Shown here: one piece after another, positions 13,101-25,198 of the stretch
How the letters are laid out: the number at the start of each line of letters is the position of its first letter
How positions within the stretch are numbered: position 1 is the stretch's first letter
NCBI GenBank assembly: GCA_963682175.1
Contig: OY821777.1
Span: forward strand, 17,132,001-17,196,000
Direction of reading: 5' to 3'
Source: Triglochin maritima
Taxonomy: Eukaryota; Streptophyta; Magnoliopsida; Alismatales; Juncaginaceae
DNA: 64,000 bases
Notes under the pieces: model-generated
The model's input: only the letters and a program-made list of their open reading frames with translations
Told to the model about the DNA's origin: nothing
Databases searched by the model: none
Program-made: the position numbers and the translations under genes

Positions 13101-16100
13101 TTTTAGACGTTATAGGCTGATGGCCTCCTGAACATGTTTGAGGATGTAGACTCAACACACATGATGCAATGTGGACGTTGCCATATTATTGCATAGAATA
13201 ATGTCTTTTTTTAATGTTTCCCTTTTTAAAAATTAATGTCTTATTTTTAGTTTGTAGGTATAATTAAAAAAGAATAAGGCTGCACGTTTGTTTTTAGTTT
13301 TGGTTGCCATAAATGGCTTCTACTTTTGTTTGTTCATGATATTTTCATTTTTGTCAAGTGATGTCTGTTCTTCTTGTAGAGTAAAACTTGTTAGGTTGGG
13401 ACATCCTGCACGTTTGTTGCCACAAGTCTTGGATAGCGCTCTAGATGCACAGGTACTAGAAATTAAAATTGATCTGCTTGTTCTGAAGGGTTTAGAAATT
13501 AAAATCCCTACGTAATCCAGATGGACGGTACAATTTTATATTACCAATTACAATTGGGCACTAATCAACAATCATTATTGTTATGGTGGTGGTTGTCATC
13601 TAAAATCATAATAATCTTTTTTTTTCTGAACGATAAAATGTTCTTCAACCAAGTCCCTATTTTATCTTGGACTAGGTTTTGCGAGGGGACAACAGCGGTC
13701 TTGCAAATGATATTCACAAAGAAATGAAGGTTAGATTGTTTCACGTGAATGTATATTTTTGCCCTGGTCCATCTCATTGTATTTTATTAAGTAAGATTGT
13801 TTCATCTTCCATCTCATTGTTGCTTCGTGAGAACAAAGATTGCTCATATTTTGACCTACTGTTGACATTTTTTCTAATTTGCTTCACCATTTGGTGTTTG
13901 CAAAACTTAGGCTTTTCTGTACCATATTCTTGTATTTCTCTTGAACTAAAAGTGGAGGAGTTTAGTGTGATTTTGGAATACACTTCCAATATATTTACAT
14001 TTTATCCATTGTATTTGGTTCTAATGCTACACTCTTAAGGAGGAGTGTAAAAGGAACAATAATTTCTTCAAAATCGAAAAACAAATTGTGCACCGATAAA
14101 AAGAAGGCAATGCACAAAATTGCTGCTAGTTCAACGAATATACTTAAGCTAAATAGTAGTCAATAATAGCAGCCAACAACTGAACTGTAAACATCAGTAA
14201 ATTAACCCGAACTAGTAATCTGAATTAAGTAAAAAATCAACTAAATGAGTGATCACTAACAAATAATGAAATAGCTTCAGCAGTCAATCAATTTCTATGT
14301 ACTGCCGTCTACCGAAGAGTGGTGGAGACTGGTGAGGTTGCTGGGCATAGGAGAGGCATCACTGTTGTTGGGTAAGAAGGTGTAAATTTTATTGATAGTG
14401 GTGACATCTTATTGATAAAATGCTTCCATTATGGATTGTAAAGGTTATCCATTTATCTGACAATACTCTTATGAGTTTGTCACTAACATTAAATTGCTTG
14501 CTCTACAGACCTCCCATGGCCGAGTTGATGCCCAATATGTCATGTTATTCTGTATAACCACCTTTCATGCCTAAGTAAGAAGAGGAGGTTTGTACTGGTA
14601 TAGTGTCGTAAAAGTCTTAAGTGAAAGAAATACGGAAAACCTTTCATTTGCATGCAGAAAGTTCTACATATGAGTACAATTATTGTCACAAAAGAATTAT
14701 GAAAATTATCCTCACACTTTTGGTGTACCTGTGCGTAATGGATTGGTAGAGAAAATTATTGCAGCCATTGTCCCTATTCAGAAAACTCACTTCACATTAT
14801 ATTTCATTAAATCTGGTCAGTTCACTGATCAGAAAAATAAAATTAAAATGAAAATGGTCAATTCAAACATAAAATGCTCTCAATTTGGTTGTTGCATCTA
14901 AGGAAAGTCTTGGTATGCTAGTTACTATAGCCCAAGAACTACATTTGTTAGATTTTTTATTTAGTATCTTTTTCCTAAATTCAGGTCAAATTATTATCGG
15001 TAACTTTTAATTGGCTTTTGTGGTCCGATATTTCTAATTAGGTTTTAAATGGGAAACTCCTGAAAACAAAAGATAAAAACACAAAAAGAGACATCAGGAA
15101 GGAGCTAAGAGTCCTCCAGAAGGAAGAAAAGAAAAGACAACAACTAGCAGTTACTGATGTTATGAAAAATGCTGATGTTGTTTTGTCAACTTTGACTGGT
15201 GCATTTTCTCGCAAGCTTGATACCAGTTCATTTGATTTGGTTATTATTGATGAAGCTGCTCAGGCATTAGAGATATCCTGCTGGTTAGCTCTTTTGAAGG
15301 TGTGATATCTCTCTTTAGATTAGTGATTTACCATTGATATTTGATGTTTGTGCATTTTTTTGTTTATATATGCAATTTAACTTCTTCTAGATAGTTTAGA
15401 ATATTTCATTTGCAATGACTTGAGTCTTGCATATCTTTACCATGGTGTATAGACTATAGACCCATGTACATCTTTGTGTTATAATAACAAGTTTCCATTT
15501 GCAAGTGTGGAGAAACATAGTAAGGCTAGGCTAGGAAAAGTTTCGCGACGGCATCGCATGGCACATATTTGTTTGCATGTCTTACTTTCTCCTTTAAACA
15601 TTGTAAATAGTCACAACTGTGGTTCTTTATCATTAAATTCTGATCTCTAGTATAACTCTTAATGTTACCACAACTTCTAATATGATATTTATGTCACATG
15701 AAGTTGCTTGAATGACCATTCCTTTTTACTATTTTCTGGAGTACACCTATCAAGAAACCTATCAAACTTCTTTATTTCAATTAACCGCAGAAGGGAACTG
15801 TACTTGTCCTATATTACCTCTTTTCCTCTTCTTTCATTGCTCATGAAACCCTCATCTCCAATTTGTATCAAAAGATGATGCGTGTGTTCATATCAATGAT
15901 TCAATGTATTAGTATTCAGAATGAAGTAATATCATCGTATTTGCCATGCTAGTACTTAAATTTGTAATGCATTCTCACATCAAAATTTAGGTGCTCTTTT
16001 CATAGCAATGTATTCTCACATCAAAGTAATTCTTTTAGAATAAAGGTGAAAATTGTTTGAATCTCAAAGTTACTATACAGAGTGGGGTGAATATAGTGAT

Positions 16101-18151
16101 TTAAGACGTGCAATAAAATGTCATAGAAAGGAAAAAAATCAAACCACGAAAAGAACACACGTCAATTTTTATATTGGTTTGGTCAGTCCATTGACTTAAT
16201 CCAGTCCCAAGCCCCTTGAGAGCCTCAATTAAACCTTTCCACGGCAAGGTTTGAAACCGTTGCACCAGCACTCGACGAATAAGCATAGTCTTTCACCGAC
16301 CGTGACAGACTTACAAACTTACAAGTTTTTTTTTGTTTTATTGCTTTTTTGTGACGAAACCACTTTATTATGTCTTGTATTTAAATGAAGAAAATTGATT
16401 TGTTACTCTACGTTAATTTTTTGTGACACTCCAGGGATCAAGATGTATCCTTGCAGGGGACCATCTTCAACTTCCACCAACTATACAAAGTGTGGAGGCA
16501 GAGAGAAAGGGATTGGGGAAAACTCTTTTCGAACGACTTGCAGGAATGTATGGGAATGAAACCATGGCCATGCTTACCATCCAATATCGCATGCATGAGC
16601 TTATTATGAATTGGTCTTCTAATGAACTTTACAATAACAAGGTGATTTTACCGGATCTTTTATCTTCAAATACATATCTTTGAGTAGTGATATACTTGGT
16701 TGGAGTTAAGATTTTTCCTAGCAAGCTTTTTCCTTCAATCTCATATTCTTTTCATACAGATCAAAGCCCACTCTAGTGTTTCTGGACATATGCTTTATGA
16801 TCTTGATAATGTGCAAAAGTCATCTTCAACAGAACCAACTCTACTTTTGATCGACTCAGCAGGGTAATTCACTGTTGGTCTAAATCATCTTTCTTTTGAA
16901 TGAAGGTGAAATATGTATTTGCCTCCAAGATGTCTTGATGTTCTGGTGATAGTGTGACACAACTGCTTCTTAAAAACTAAGCAATCAAAATATCATATTC
17001 ATTAATAGCGTTGTTTCTCCTCCTGACCTAAAAACAAAGAGGGAAGGTCTGAGCTCATCATTGGCATGTGAGGTCATGAAAATCTGTTGTGTATTGTATT
17101 GGTACTTGGTATAAAATTATAGCTTCTTAGTATGTAAACATGGCCTTATTTGGCCAAAAAATTATCCAAAACGAGGAACTTCGGGTGAGTACTGGTGTCT
17201 CAGAGAACATAGTCCAAGTTTTGGTCAATTGGCCGTTGAAGTGCCCTTGTCTCCTAAGTGACGTGCTTTGGTTGGGTAATTTATCATCCAGTTGAAACCA
17301 CCCATTTGGTCTACATCTTTTCAGTAACATTTCACATCTCTCCAATACAATATTTGTGCTAAGGTTCATAGCTCAGTTGAACTTGCAATGCGTGATTTAA
17401 AAAAAGGAAAGTTGCAGAGAACTTTTTCTTTAAGTTAATTGGTGTTATTTGGTCTTATTTGAATCTCTCAAAAGTTTAAAACCGTTTTAGGTGTGACATG
17501 GAAGAAAAAAAGGACGAAGAAGACAGCACAATGAACGAGGGCGAGGCTGCAGTTGCCATGGCCCATGCAAAGAGGCTCATTGAAAGCGGTGTGCCCTCAA
17601 GTGATATAGGAATTATCACTCCTTATGCTGCGCAGGTCAAACATTGTTTCCTGTCTGATTATTTTATGCTTGCAAAGTTTCAGATATAAGTTTACCATCG
17701 ACATTTTCCCCTCCAAACTTTGTCTACCTCCAGTGATCCCTAAAAAGTTTTCATGAACAATGTGATAGGTCGTCCTCCTGAAGATGCTGCGAAGCAACGA
17801 AGACAAACTTAAGGAAATAGAAATCTCCACAGTCGATGGATTCCAAGGACGAGAAAAGGAGGCAATCATCATTTCAATGGTCAGATCCAACACGAAGCAA
17901 GAGGTACAGCGCAATGTCTTTTGAGTAGCATGCGGAAGGTTTTTACATTCTACTCACTTCTATTTCTCTTTCAGGTGGGGTTTTTGAGTGACCGCAGGCG
18001 AATGAACGTGGCCGTTACGCGTGCCAGAAGACAATGTTGTTTGGTCTGTGACTCAGAAACTGTTAGTCATGATGGTTTCCTGAAGCGTTTGGTCGAATAC
18101 TTTGAGGAGCATGGTGAGTACTTGAGTGCTTCGGAGTATGGATACGAGTGA
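6680..18151 (+). CDS. IGHMBP2: SF1B DNA/RNA helicase, IGHMBP2/SMUBP-2-like, 15 exons
   Basis: The gene is complete. Coding exons are 6680-6775, 8387-8491, 8586-8654, 10955-11044, 11148-11228, 11399-11563, 11928-12115, 13380-13452, 13676-13729, 15042-15299, 16435-16641, 16760-16863, 17491-17635, 17769-17903 and 17975-18151. All 14 introns are GT-AG and phases agree throughout, giving 648 residues and TGA at 18149-18151. Helicase motifs in order: Walker A GPPGTGKT (220-227); Ia ACAASN (246-251); II DEAA (377-380); [11 protein letters not shown] (401-408); IV QYRMH (443-447); V DGFQGREK (568-575); VI VAVTRAR (602-608). This is the UPF1-like group of superfamily 1; animal IGHMBP2 is a 5'-to-3' ATPase helicase linked to ribosomes. 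Length fits plant members of about 640 residues, which lack the C-terminal R3H and AN1 zinc-finger domains of the animal protein. ATG 6680 was chosen because it opens exon 1 in phase and gives the expected N-terminus. No coding damage is seen. Confidence 0.95.
7131..7176. repeat. (AT)23 microsatellite in intron 1
   Basis: A perfect AT dinucleotide run inside the first intron of the helicase gene. Nearby at 7518 and 7568 lies a separate imperfect direct repeat sharing a CAAGTTCAAATCTCAATAGA core. Confidence 0.95.
8045..8096. repeat. Perfect 26-bp tandem duplication in intron 1
   Basis: Two identical 26-bp units (8045-8070, 8071-8096), each starting ATACTTGGAACTC. Probably a recent slippage duplication; no function is evident. 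Confidence 0.9.
8749..8893 (-). mobile_element. Probable tRNA-derived SINE in intron 3
   Basis: On the minus strand a box A-like word (GTAGCTCGGTTGG, 8870-8882) is followed about 32 bp downstream by a box B-like word (GAGATTGAATCCC, 8826-8838), the spacing and order of a tRNA-type internal promoter. The unit continues for about 75 bp to an A-rich tail (plus-strand T run at 8749-8763). No tRNA fold or clear target duplication was confirmed, so a degenerate tRNA pseudogene is the alternative. Confidence 0.45.
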
Positions 18152-19886
18152 ATACAAAGTTGGGCTATGATTGCATTCACAACATATCAGTTCGGAATGA
18201 TCCGGAATGCGGTGATAGTGGTGACCTTGTCATCGTCAGTTTGTCATGGTGGAGGCCGAAGGAAGCGAAATTGGATCGGGTCATTGTCAATTTGGCTCAT
18301 TCGATTTTGTTGACCAGCACCTTGACATTTATGTTGTAAATGACTCCATGGGCTGCATACATTGATCTAGCTATTTAGGTATTTATCTAGCAAGTATATC
18401 TCATGTATCCATGGCAATGTACGTTGATTTGGGAATACATGTAGTACCTGGTTTGGAGAACTAGTCGACCAGTTATGGCAATTTCGACCATTCCTAACTT
18501 TCAATTATTTTGTTGATCTTGATTTGATTCTTGATTGATCTTGATATCGTCTCAGTGAATCTTAATTGGGAGTGTAACCGGATGTAATTGCTAATGGACC
18601 CCGGGTAAGAAACGCAAATTCCCACCCATTTTCCTACGCACAATTACGTGGCACCGTGGCAGCCATGTATGATCAAATGTGAGCTTAGTTGACAGTCCCC
18701 ATTTGTGTTGTTTGTTGTCTTGTCGGGTTTGAAAAGCAAAACAAGTTTTAGGGAACTTGTCAGAAAATCTGGGTACTTGTCAGATAATCTTTTAACCAGG
18801 AAGGTGCAGCTAGACTAGTTAGAGATAAGAAATCTACTGTTATACAATTAAAACAATGAACCAACATCTATTAACAAATATTTCTTCTCTTTGTCCTCCT
18901 TGTTTCGTTTTCATTTTGGTAAAGTTTTTCTCACATTGTTCTCCCATTCCTCGCTTTCATCTTCCTCCTTAAATCCTAAATCGTGCTGCTGCTCCGACGG
19001 AACCGGCTTGGTGTCGTCATCCGAATACCATCAGGTACCTTTCTCTATTCCTTCTCCTCCGATGTAGGCTTAGGGTTAGTTTTTCACTGCCTAAGCCGTC
19101 CTCTATTTCTCCCTTAATTTTTTTTACATTTCTATTTATTTTTTATGATACGAACTCTACGTTTTATTTTGTTAATTTTTTGAGTAAAGTTGTCCACACT
19201 TACGTTTTCAATACATAATGTAGTTTTTGGGGGTCTTGATGTTTTTTTTATGGTAGGCACATTGGGCTTATATTGTTACATTTTCTTATTGGCAAAAGAA
19301 AAACCTGAGATTTGTTCATTATTAACCTGGGGTATGTTCGTTATATTTTTTATGTTGTGTTTCAGTTGTGTAATATGTGTCTTGGATATTCTAACATTGT
19401 AGTTTGGGGGAATGAAATAGAAATGTGGTGTTTTGTTGGGTTTTAAAAAAAGTTTAGTAACTTGGAGTTCATTGTTTAATTAGTTGGGTTAGTTTTCATT
19501 AATAACTTAAGTGCATTAGTTGTGTACTTCTAAAAAATAAATGGGGTTTGTTTCTTTGGAAATGTAATATTGTTTATGATAGTGACATTTAACAAATTTA
19601 GTTGTTTGTGTTATATGTTTTTAATAGCAGTGCATACTTGACTTTAAGATGCATCGTTGGTTTTGTGGTATGTTCATGTCCTTGCCGGGGTAATCTGGTT
19701 TCTGCAAGTGAGTGAGTTGTACTACTTCTGTGGTATTAACTTGTTGTAGATGTTTCCTAATATGTTTTTATAGTTTTTCCATTTGAAAAGTTGTATTACA
19801 TTTTCCCGTTAAATTATTTTTGAATTGTATTCAATATTCCTTGCAATTGAGTTTTATCTTTAATTTAATTTTTTGTATAATATTTC
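18152..19886 (+). other. Helicase 3' flank, then a 5'-leader-like stretch
   Basis: The first few hundred bases should hold the helicase 3' UTR; no single polyadenylation signal stands out. Bases 18890-19034 are pyrimidine-rich with a GC-richer end (GACGGAACCGGCTTGG) followed by CAG/GTACCT, a good splice-donor context, as in a plant 5' leader exon. The next acceptor-like site (CACAG, 19887-19891) precedes an ATGGA start shared with two later copies. This suggests that a degraded gene began here. Nothing else is recognisable. Confidence 0.4.
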
Positions 19887-19887
19887 A

Positions 19888-19945
19888 CAGGATGGAATGG
19901 AGGAGGAATACACCCACAACCGTCTCACTTTTATTTTGTAATTTA
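19888..19945 (+). pseudogene. Unrecognised gene, exon-2 start, copy 1 (truncated)
   Basis: After TTTCACAG an ATG-containing stretch reads MEEEYTHNRLTF before the copy decays into a stop. The same acceptor plus start region recurs at about 21480 and 23455, so this is the most truncated of three partial copies. I do not recognise the family. The repeated acceptor suggests that the duplication included intron sequence and was at DNA level rather than by retroposition. Confidence 0.5.
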
Positions 19946-20359
19946 TTTTGTTATCCATTATAACACTTTAGTTAGTTCTGGAGTATATTTGGATGTAAAT
20001 TTTAATAAGAAATAGGGATTCATTTTTAGGAAGAAAACGGTGGGCATATGTATATTTGCTATTGGAAATAGTACTTTACAGTAGGTGTAATTAGGTATCT
20101 TCTATAATAATACGGGGTATTTAAGATTTTGTAGTATAAATTTGGTGCGGAAGTTTGGTAGTATTGGGTTATATTTGAAAGTGTATGTTTTGCTAATGTA
20201 AATAGGTATTTGAGTTGTTTTGGGTGTTTAGTATTGTGTTTGAACCAAATACAATATTTGTGAGGATGTTTTTTAAATGACGTTTCTGATGCAAAACATC
20301 CTAACATGCTAAAAAAATTATAATTACGGGTCGATGCGGAAGACATTCATAAACATTGT

Positions 20360-20640
20360 GTGCAAGGTATTACATGATGGTTATTTAGGATAAGCCTAAA
20401 TATTACTTAGGGTAAGTATAACAATAGCTAGGTAAATTGGATTAAGTAGAAGGATTTTAATAATGGTTAGTGGGGGTAAACTTATGAATAGTCTGGGATA
20501 AGTTGAAAGCAGGAGCATGGTAAAATGGGTTATAGTAGGATTTTATTAATGGTTCGTGTATTTGGGGGTAAACTTATGAATGGTCGGGGGAAATTGAATC
20601 AAGGTGTTTCAGTTTGGGTATTTCCAGGATCAGGTTAAAT
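20360..20640. repeat. GGTAA-rich degenerate repeats (G-rich strand up)
   Basis: Phrases such as GGGGTAAACTTATGAAT (twice, near 20475 and 20564) and GGTAAATTGGATTAA recur irregularly. They resemble the G-strand arms at 22060, 24000 and 24985. Units are too diverged for an exact period by eye. Confidence 0.5.
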
Positions 20641-20739
20641 TGGGGTAGACTTGATAACAAATGGGGTATTTCAGTTGTTTTGGGTGTTTAGTATTTGTGG
20701 TACATATGTTTTGGGGTAGACTTGCAGTACATGTGGTTG

Positions 20740-21300
20740 TTCTCTTAGTCCGGGGTTATATATTTTGGAGATCCACTTTCGAATCATTTTGTTGAAGTTT
20801 TTGTAAAAACATTCAGTGGTATTTACATGATCTAGTTTGGGTAATCCTGTTAGAATCAAAGATTTTTGTTTACATTAGGTATGACGACTAATTGACTTAA
20901 GAGTACACCTATTATCAGTGAGGGGTATATTCATGGTGGTTACCTTAGTTTTGGGTTATATATTTTGGAGTTTACATGTTAAAACAAACCAATCATTTGT
21001 GTTGAGCATTAACTAAAAAAAACTAGGTGGTATTTACATGATCTAATAGGGGATAATTCGGTTAAAAGCAAATATCCGTGTTACGATTAGACCAACATAA
21101 AACTATGGAGCGTAAACCTATTAACTTTGAGGGGTATATTCAAGGGGGTTCACTTAGTTTGTAGTTATAGATTCTGGATTTTAAATTTGGGTGGTATTTA
21201 CATGTTTTAGTAGGGGTAATTTTGTTAGGACAATATAAGTTTATGGAGAGTAAACCTAGTTACATTGATGGGTATATTCATGGTGAGTTCAGCTTTTGTT
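20740..21300. repeat. Approximately 200-bp tandem repeat, three diverged units
   Basis: Three successive segments (about 20750-20950, 20950-21155 and 21156-21300) share, in the same order, GGGTTATATATTTTGGAG or its variants, GTGGTATTTACATG, a GGGTAAT word, and GGGTATATTCA. No coding potential is seen. Confidence 0.65.
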
Positions 21301-21475
21301 AAGAATAGCAAATTGTAATAAGTTTTCTAGACCACCTCAAATAATTTGGTAATCCAGGGAAAAATGGTTATTAATATTGGTGTTGATTTTCAAATTGTTT
21401 TTATATTGTTATTGAATTTTTTGGTTGCAAGCAAATTATTGAATTACATTGAGTTAAAAAAATCAATAATAATAT

Positions 21476-21775
21476 TTCACAGGAAAATGAAAGAGGAGTA
21501 CGCCCACAGCCGTCTTACTTTCCTTCATCGGTTGAAAAGTAGCGAGACAAATGAGACTGCCTCACAAAAATCTCTTTTTGACCTCACTGTTCGGCCACAT
21601 TCTGGAGATGGAAACATTATAGTCAATGATGAGTTGCTTATTGATTTTATATGGTGTTATTCAACACAATGAAAATCATTTGTTATAGGTGCATATGAAT
21701 TGATGTTCAAGGAAGTTTGTGTTACTTGCATATTAGGACTCTCACTTGGTAACACCCATTCTTTTGTACCTGACC
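21476..21775 (+). pseudogene. Unrecognised gene, exon 2, copy 2
   Basis: From ATG 21487 the frame reads MKEEYAHSRLTFLHRLK and continues to a TGA at 21670-21672. The same frame continues past the stop with KSFVIGAYELMFKEVCVTC and ILGLSLG, matching copy 3 (23456-23790). The pattern of a short hydrophobic block ending in ILGLSLG is loosely like the start of plant-mobile-domain or related transposon proteins (compare LLGLPIDG-type blocks), but this is only a resemblance. The nonsense codon and loss of downstream similarity mark it as a pseudogene. Confidence 0.55.
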
Positions 21776-22059
21776 TATTTTGAGCCTTTTGTACCTGAAA
21801 TATTTTGTGCCCTACGAGGGAGGTTTTTTGTTTAATTTATCTCAAATTTCCATATACAGAATTGGTGATTTTGAGGACTGAATGCGTACTTTCCGAGAAC
21901 TTGGTTAAGTAATCTAATGTTTTATGTTTGTTAAGTTGTATGAACTTATTAAATGTTGGGTACTTATTTTTAAGAACTAACTTATTGTAATGGTTATGTT
22001 TGTTACGTGTTATGAACTAAATTAGGTAATTTTTTATATAATGATTGCTTTTATATCCA

Positions 22060-22960
22060 AGGGCAAGGTAACTCTGATTTAATATGATTGGTAACTTGGA
22101 GTAAATAGAATGTATTAAATCATGGCTCGTAAGGTAACATAAATTGAAAGAATTGATAACTTGAATTCAATGCTAGGGTAACTTGGTTTAAATAGGAAAA
22201 TTTTAATGACGGTTTGTGTTGGTAATCCCATTTGAAAGAAGGGGTAAATTGAATCTAATAGCATGGTAACACTACCTGGAAATATTTTTCATCTAAATGG
22301 ATTACCATCTAACTTGAATACAAGGACACCGCTGAAGGTCTTGGACCATAATTTGGTGAAGAACAATAACTGCCAAGTAATCGTAGGCTAAAGTCTACCA
22401 ATTGAATCCAATGTACCCGTCCTATTGAATCAAATTACCCACTCTCGAAACTAGATTTACCCCATCGTACCATCCTTTCTACCACCCTCAAGCTAGATTG
22501 TTTGGGTAAGTTAAATTCAATAGCAGGGTAACCAGAAATAATAGTCAGGGTTAATTGAATTCAATAGCAGGTAACCCTAATTGAATCCAATGCACTCGTC
22601 CTTTCGAATCAAATTACCTACTTTCGAAACTAAATTTACGTCAATCTATCATCCCTTCTTCCAATTGGATTTATCAATTAGGGTTACTTTGCTATTGAAT
22701 TCAACTTACCTCGACTATTATTTCGGGTTACCTTTCTATTAAAAACAACTTACCCCGACAATCAATTTGGGTTACCGTGCTCGATTGAACTAGATTTACC
22801 TTGCTATTGGATTCAACTTACCTCGTCCATCAATTAGGGTCACTCCCACAAACCATCAATTGATACATTTTTATTTACTCCAAGTTATCCGTCCTATTAA
22901 ACCAAATTACCTCTTATCGCAACTAGATTTACCCCAATCCCTTCTACAAATTACCTCCCC
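22060..22960. repeat. Inverted repeat of GGTAAC/GTTACC phrases, cluster 1
   Basis: Bases 22060-22270 carry G-strand phrases (GGTAACTTGGAGTAAATAGAA, GGGTAACTTGG). Bases 22300-22960 carry many C-strand counterparts (ACTCCAAGTTATCCGTCC, AACTAGATTTACCCCAATC, AATTCAACTTACCTCG, AATTAGGGTTACTTTGC). The two arms are reverse complements in style and partly in order, so the transcript could fold back. The C-strand arm itself is a run of short recurring phrases, probably several diverged copies of a unit of 150-250 bp. Confidence 0.65.
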
Positions 22961-23451
22961 TAACTCTCTTTGGTTCTCGATCCTCCTAGACCTATTCCTC
23001 AACACGATCACTACGCTTTAAGGTTTATGGTTTAGAATATTGCATTTGACTTAGATTCAAGAAGCTCAACTATTAAGACTTTAGACCTTTTATCACCTTC
23101 AATGATCGTTCGTGAGATTGGACAGAACTTCATTGTTTCTTGTTGACTACCGAATGCATCCATCAATACAAAATACCCCATTTTGGAACTACTCCTATAC
23201 AAAATACCCCATTTTGTATAGTAATATACATTTTTATCCATGTGTTGTTACCCCCTATATATAATAGCAACTTACAAAGATATATGCTTGGTATAAGTAT
23301 AGGTGCTAATATATATATGCTTGGTATAAGTATAAGTGTACTGTTACAATATAAAGCAAACTAAATGCTTGGTAACTGCTGCTTACGGATGTTTATTGTT
23401 TCTCCGTTATAATGAAAATTTAGAATTATATTATTTTGTTAAAAAAAATTA

Positions 23452-23790
23452 CACAGGCAAATGGAGGAGTACAGTCCTAGTCGACTTAGTTTCATTTTTT
23501 GGCAAAAATAACCGAAACAAATGAGACCACCTCATAGAAATTTGTTCTCAACAACGCCCTTTGGTCATATTCTACAAATGGAAAACATTCTAGTAAATGA
23601 CGAGTTGCGTTGTGATGTAATCGAGTGTTATTTAAGTAGTCGGAAATCGTTCGTTATGGGTGAATATGAAATGATATTCGAGGACGTCAACGTGGCTTGC
23701 ATTTTAGGAATATCACTTGGTGGTGAGAACTATTACAACCTTATTGCGAACATTATTGAAAGTCACTTCCATCTCCATTTTTTCTAGAAG
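23452..23790 (+). pseudogene. Unrecognised gene, exon 2, copy 3
   Basis: After ACACAG the frame opens at ATG 23461 with MEEYSPSRLSFIFWQK, then stops. A second frame from 23521 holds the part matching copy 2 (ILVNDELRCDVIE, then KSFVMGEYEMIFEDVNVACI and LGISLGGE) and stops at 23785-23787. A one- or two-base indel near 23515 therefore breaks it. It is the longest of the three copies downstream of the shared block. Family unknown; a transposon-captured or plant-mobile-domain relative is possible but not shown. Confidence 0.55.
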
Positions 23791-23999
23791 AAATTCCTAA
23801 GACATGTTGAGGTCGGAGCTTTAGAACTCAAATTGTTGGATTTAGATGATCTAGTGGATGTTGCTAATTGTGTTTGTCTTTACATAGTACATTTCTTATG
23901 TATTCTTAATTGATAGAAATGTACAATTAAACCTTAAACACCAACACATGTAGGGGAAATTCCACGTACATGTGAATGTGATTTTGTAAAACATAGAGG

Positions 24000-24490
24000 G
24001 TAATTTCACAGGTTGGCCGAGGTCAATCTAGTTGTGAACGAGGGTAATTAGATGTAATAGGACGGGTAACCTGGAGTAAATAGAATGGATCAAATGATGA
24101 TTCGTGGGGGTAACCCTAATTGGTAGACATGGTAAGTTGAATTCAGGAGTATGGTCAATTGGAATAAATAGAAGGAACTAAATTAAATCAATTAGGGTAT
24201 TGAACTTGATTTACACCGTCTATCAATTAGGGTTACTTTATTAGATTTACCATGTCAGTGAATTCAACTTACACTGTCTATCAAGTAGATTTACCATGCT
24301 ATTGAATTCAACTTACCTCATGTATCTATTAGGGTTACCCCCACGAACCAACATTTACTCCAAGTTACCCGTCTTATTCAATCAAATTACCCCCTATAGA
24401 ATCTAGATTTACCCCAATCTACCATCCATTCTACCAACTAGATTTACCTCAACCTGCCATCCCTTCCACCAACTAGATTTATCAATTGAA
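24000..24490. repeat. Inverted repeat of GGTAAC/GTTACC phrases, cluster 2
   Basis: The left arm (24000-24190) reads GGGTAACCTGGAGTAAATAG and GGTAAGTTGAATTCAGGAG. The right arm (24200-24490) reads the complementary phrases AATTCAACTTACACTGTC, GGGTTACCCCCACGAACC and ACTCCAAGTTACCCGTC. The arms are nearly adjacent, so a long imperfect hairpin is possible. Confidence 0.65.
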
Positions 24491-24984
24491 GTTACCCCTT
24501 AGATTTACTCCCTAGCATGGTGGTCATATGTTCCTCCATTACATAATAAATATTACACAGAAGGGTTCGAAATAAGTTCTCGAACATTACCTAAAAAATA
24601 TGTAACATCACCAGCCAAAATAACACACGAACTGTTCAAAATAACAACAATAAAACATCAGAAAGTAACGCAATCATAGTTTATATCCATTAAATCAGAA
24701 TCGGGGTGAGTTTGTAGTTGTGTTTACTCTCCAGTTCATAGATGACCGACAATATCCCATTCATTGCGTTTAGGTACGGTTTTCTTTTCTTTTTAATAGT
24801 AAACTTTAGCCTAGCATTAATTGGACGGCCTTTGTTCTTCACCAAATTAGGGTATACTACCTTTAGTGGTGTCATTGTAGTTAAGTTAGATGGTGATCCA
24901 TTTAGATAAAAATATTTCAAGTTGGCGTTTGATTTAATAGGAGTAAGTTTTGACGGTTTATATAAAATGAATAACATATGTCAA

Positions 24985-25198
24985 CATGGTAGGTTAAATC
25001 CAATAATTGGGTAACATAATTTATAATCGGGGTAAGTTGAATTCAAAATCAGGGTAACCCTGATTGATCAATCCAATTAGTAGAAGGGATGGTAAGTTGG
25101 GGTAAATATAGTTGTGAAAGGGTGTAATTTGATTTAGTAGGGCGGGTAACTTACCATGCTATTGAACTCAACTTACCCATTCTATCAATTATAGTTAC
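24985..25198. repeat. Left arm of inverted-repeat cluster 3
   Basis: G-strand phrases (GGTAAGTTGAATTCAAAATC, GGGTAACCCTGATTG) end in the start of a C-strand phrase (TATCAATTATAGTTAC) at 25183-25198. A retrotransposon with GTTAC target duplication interrupts here, and the right arm resumes at 34661. The stretch 24491-24984 between clusters 2 and 3 shows no recognisable gene. Confidence 0.6.

Noticed and set aside
12868..13160. Possible solo LTR in helicase intron 7 (TGTTAGAAAATAGTCTCACA start)
   Set aside because: The start resembles LTRs whose text contains a CTCACATTGG phrase, but no convincing end or target duplication was found.
16101..16310. Repeat-like fragment in helicase intron 10 (CCTTTCCACGGCAAGG phrase)
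   Set aside because: Vaguely like old LTR debris; no boundaries, partner or motif could be supported.
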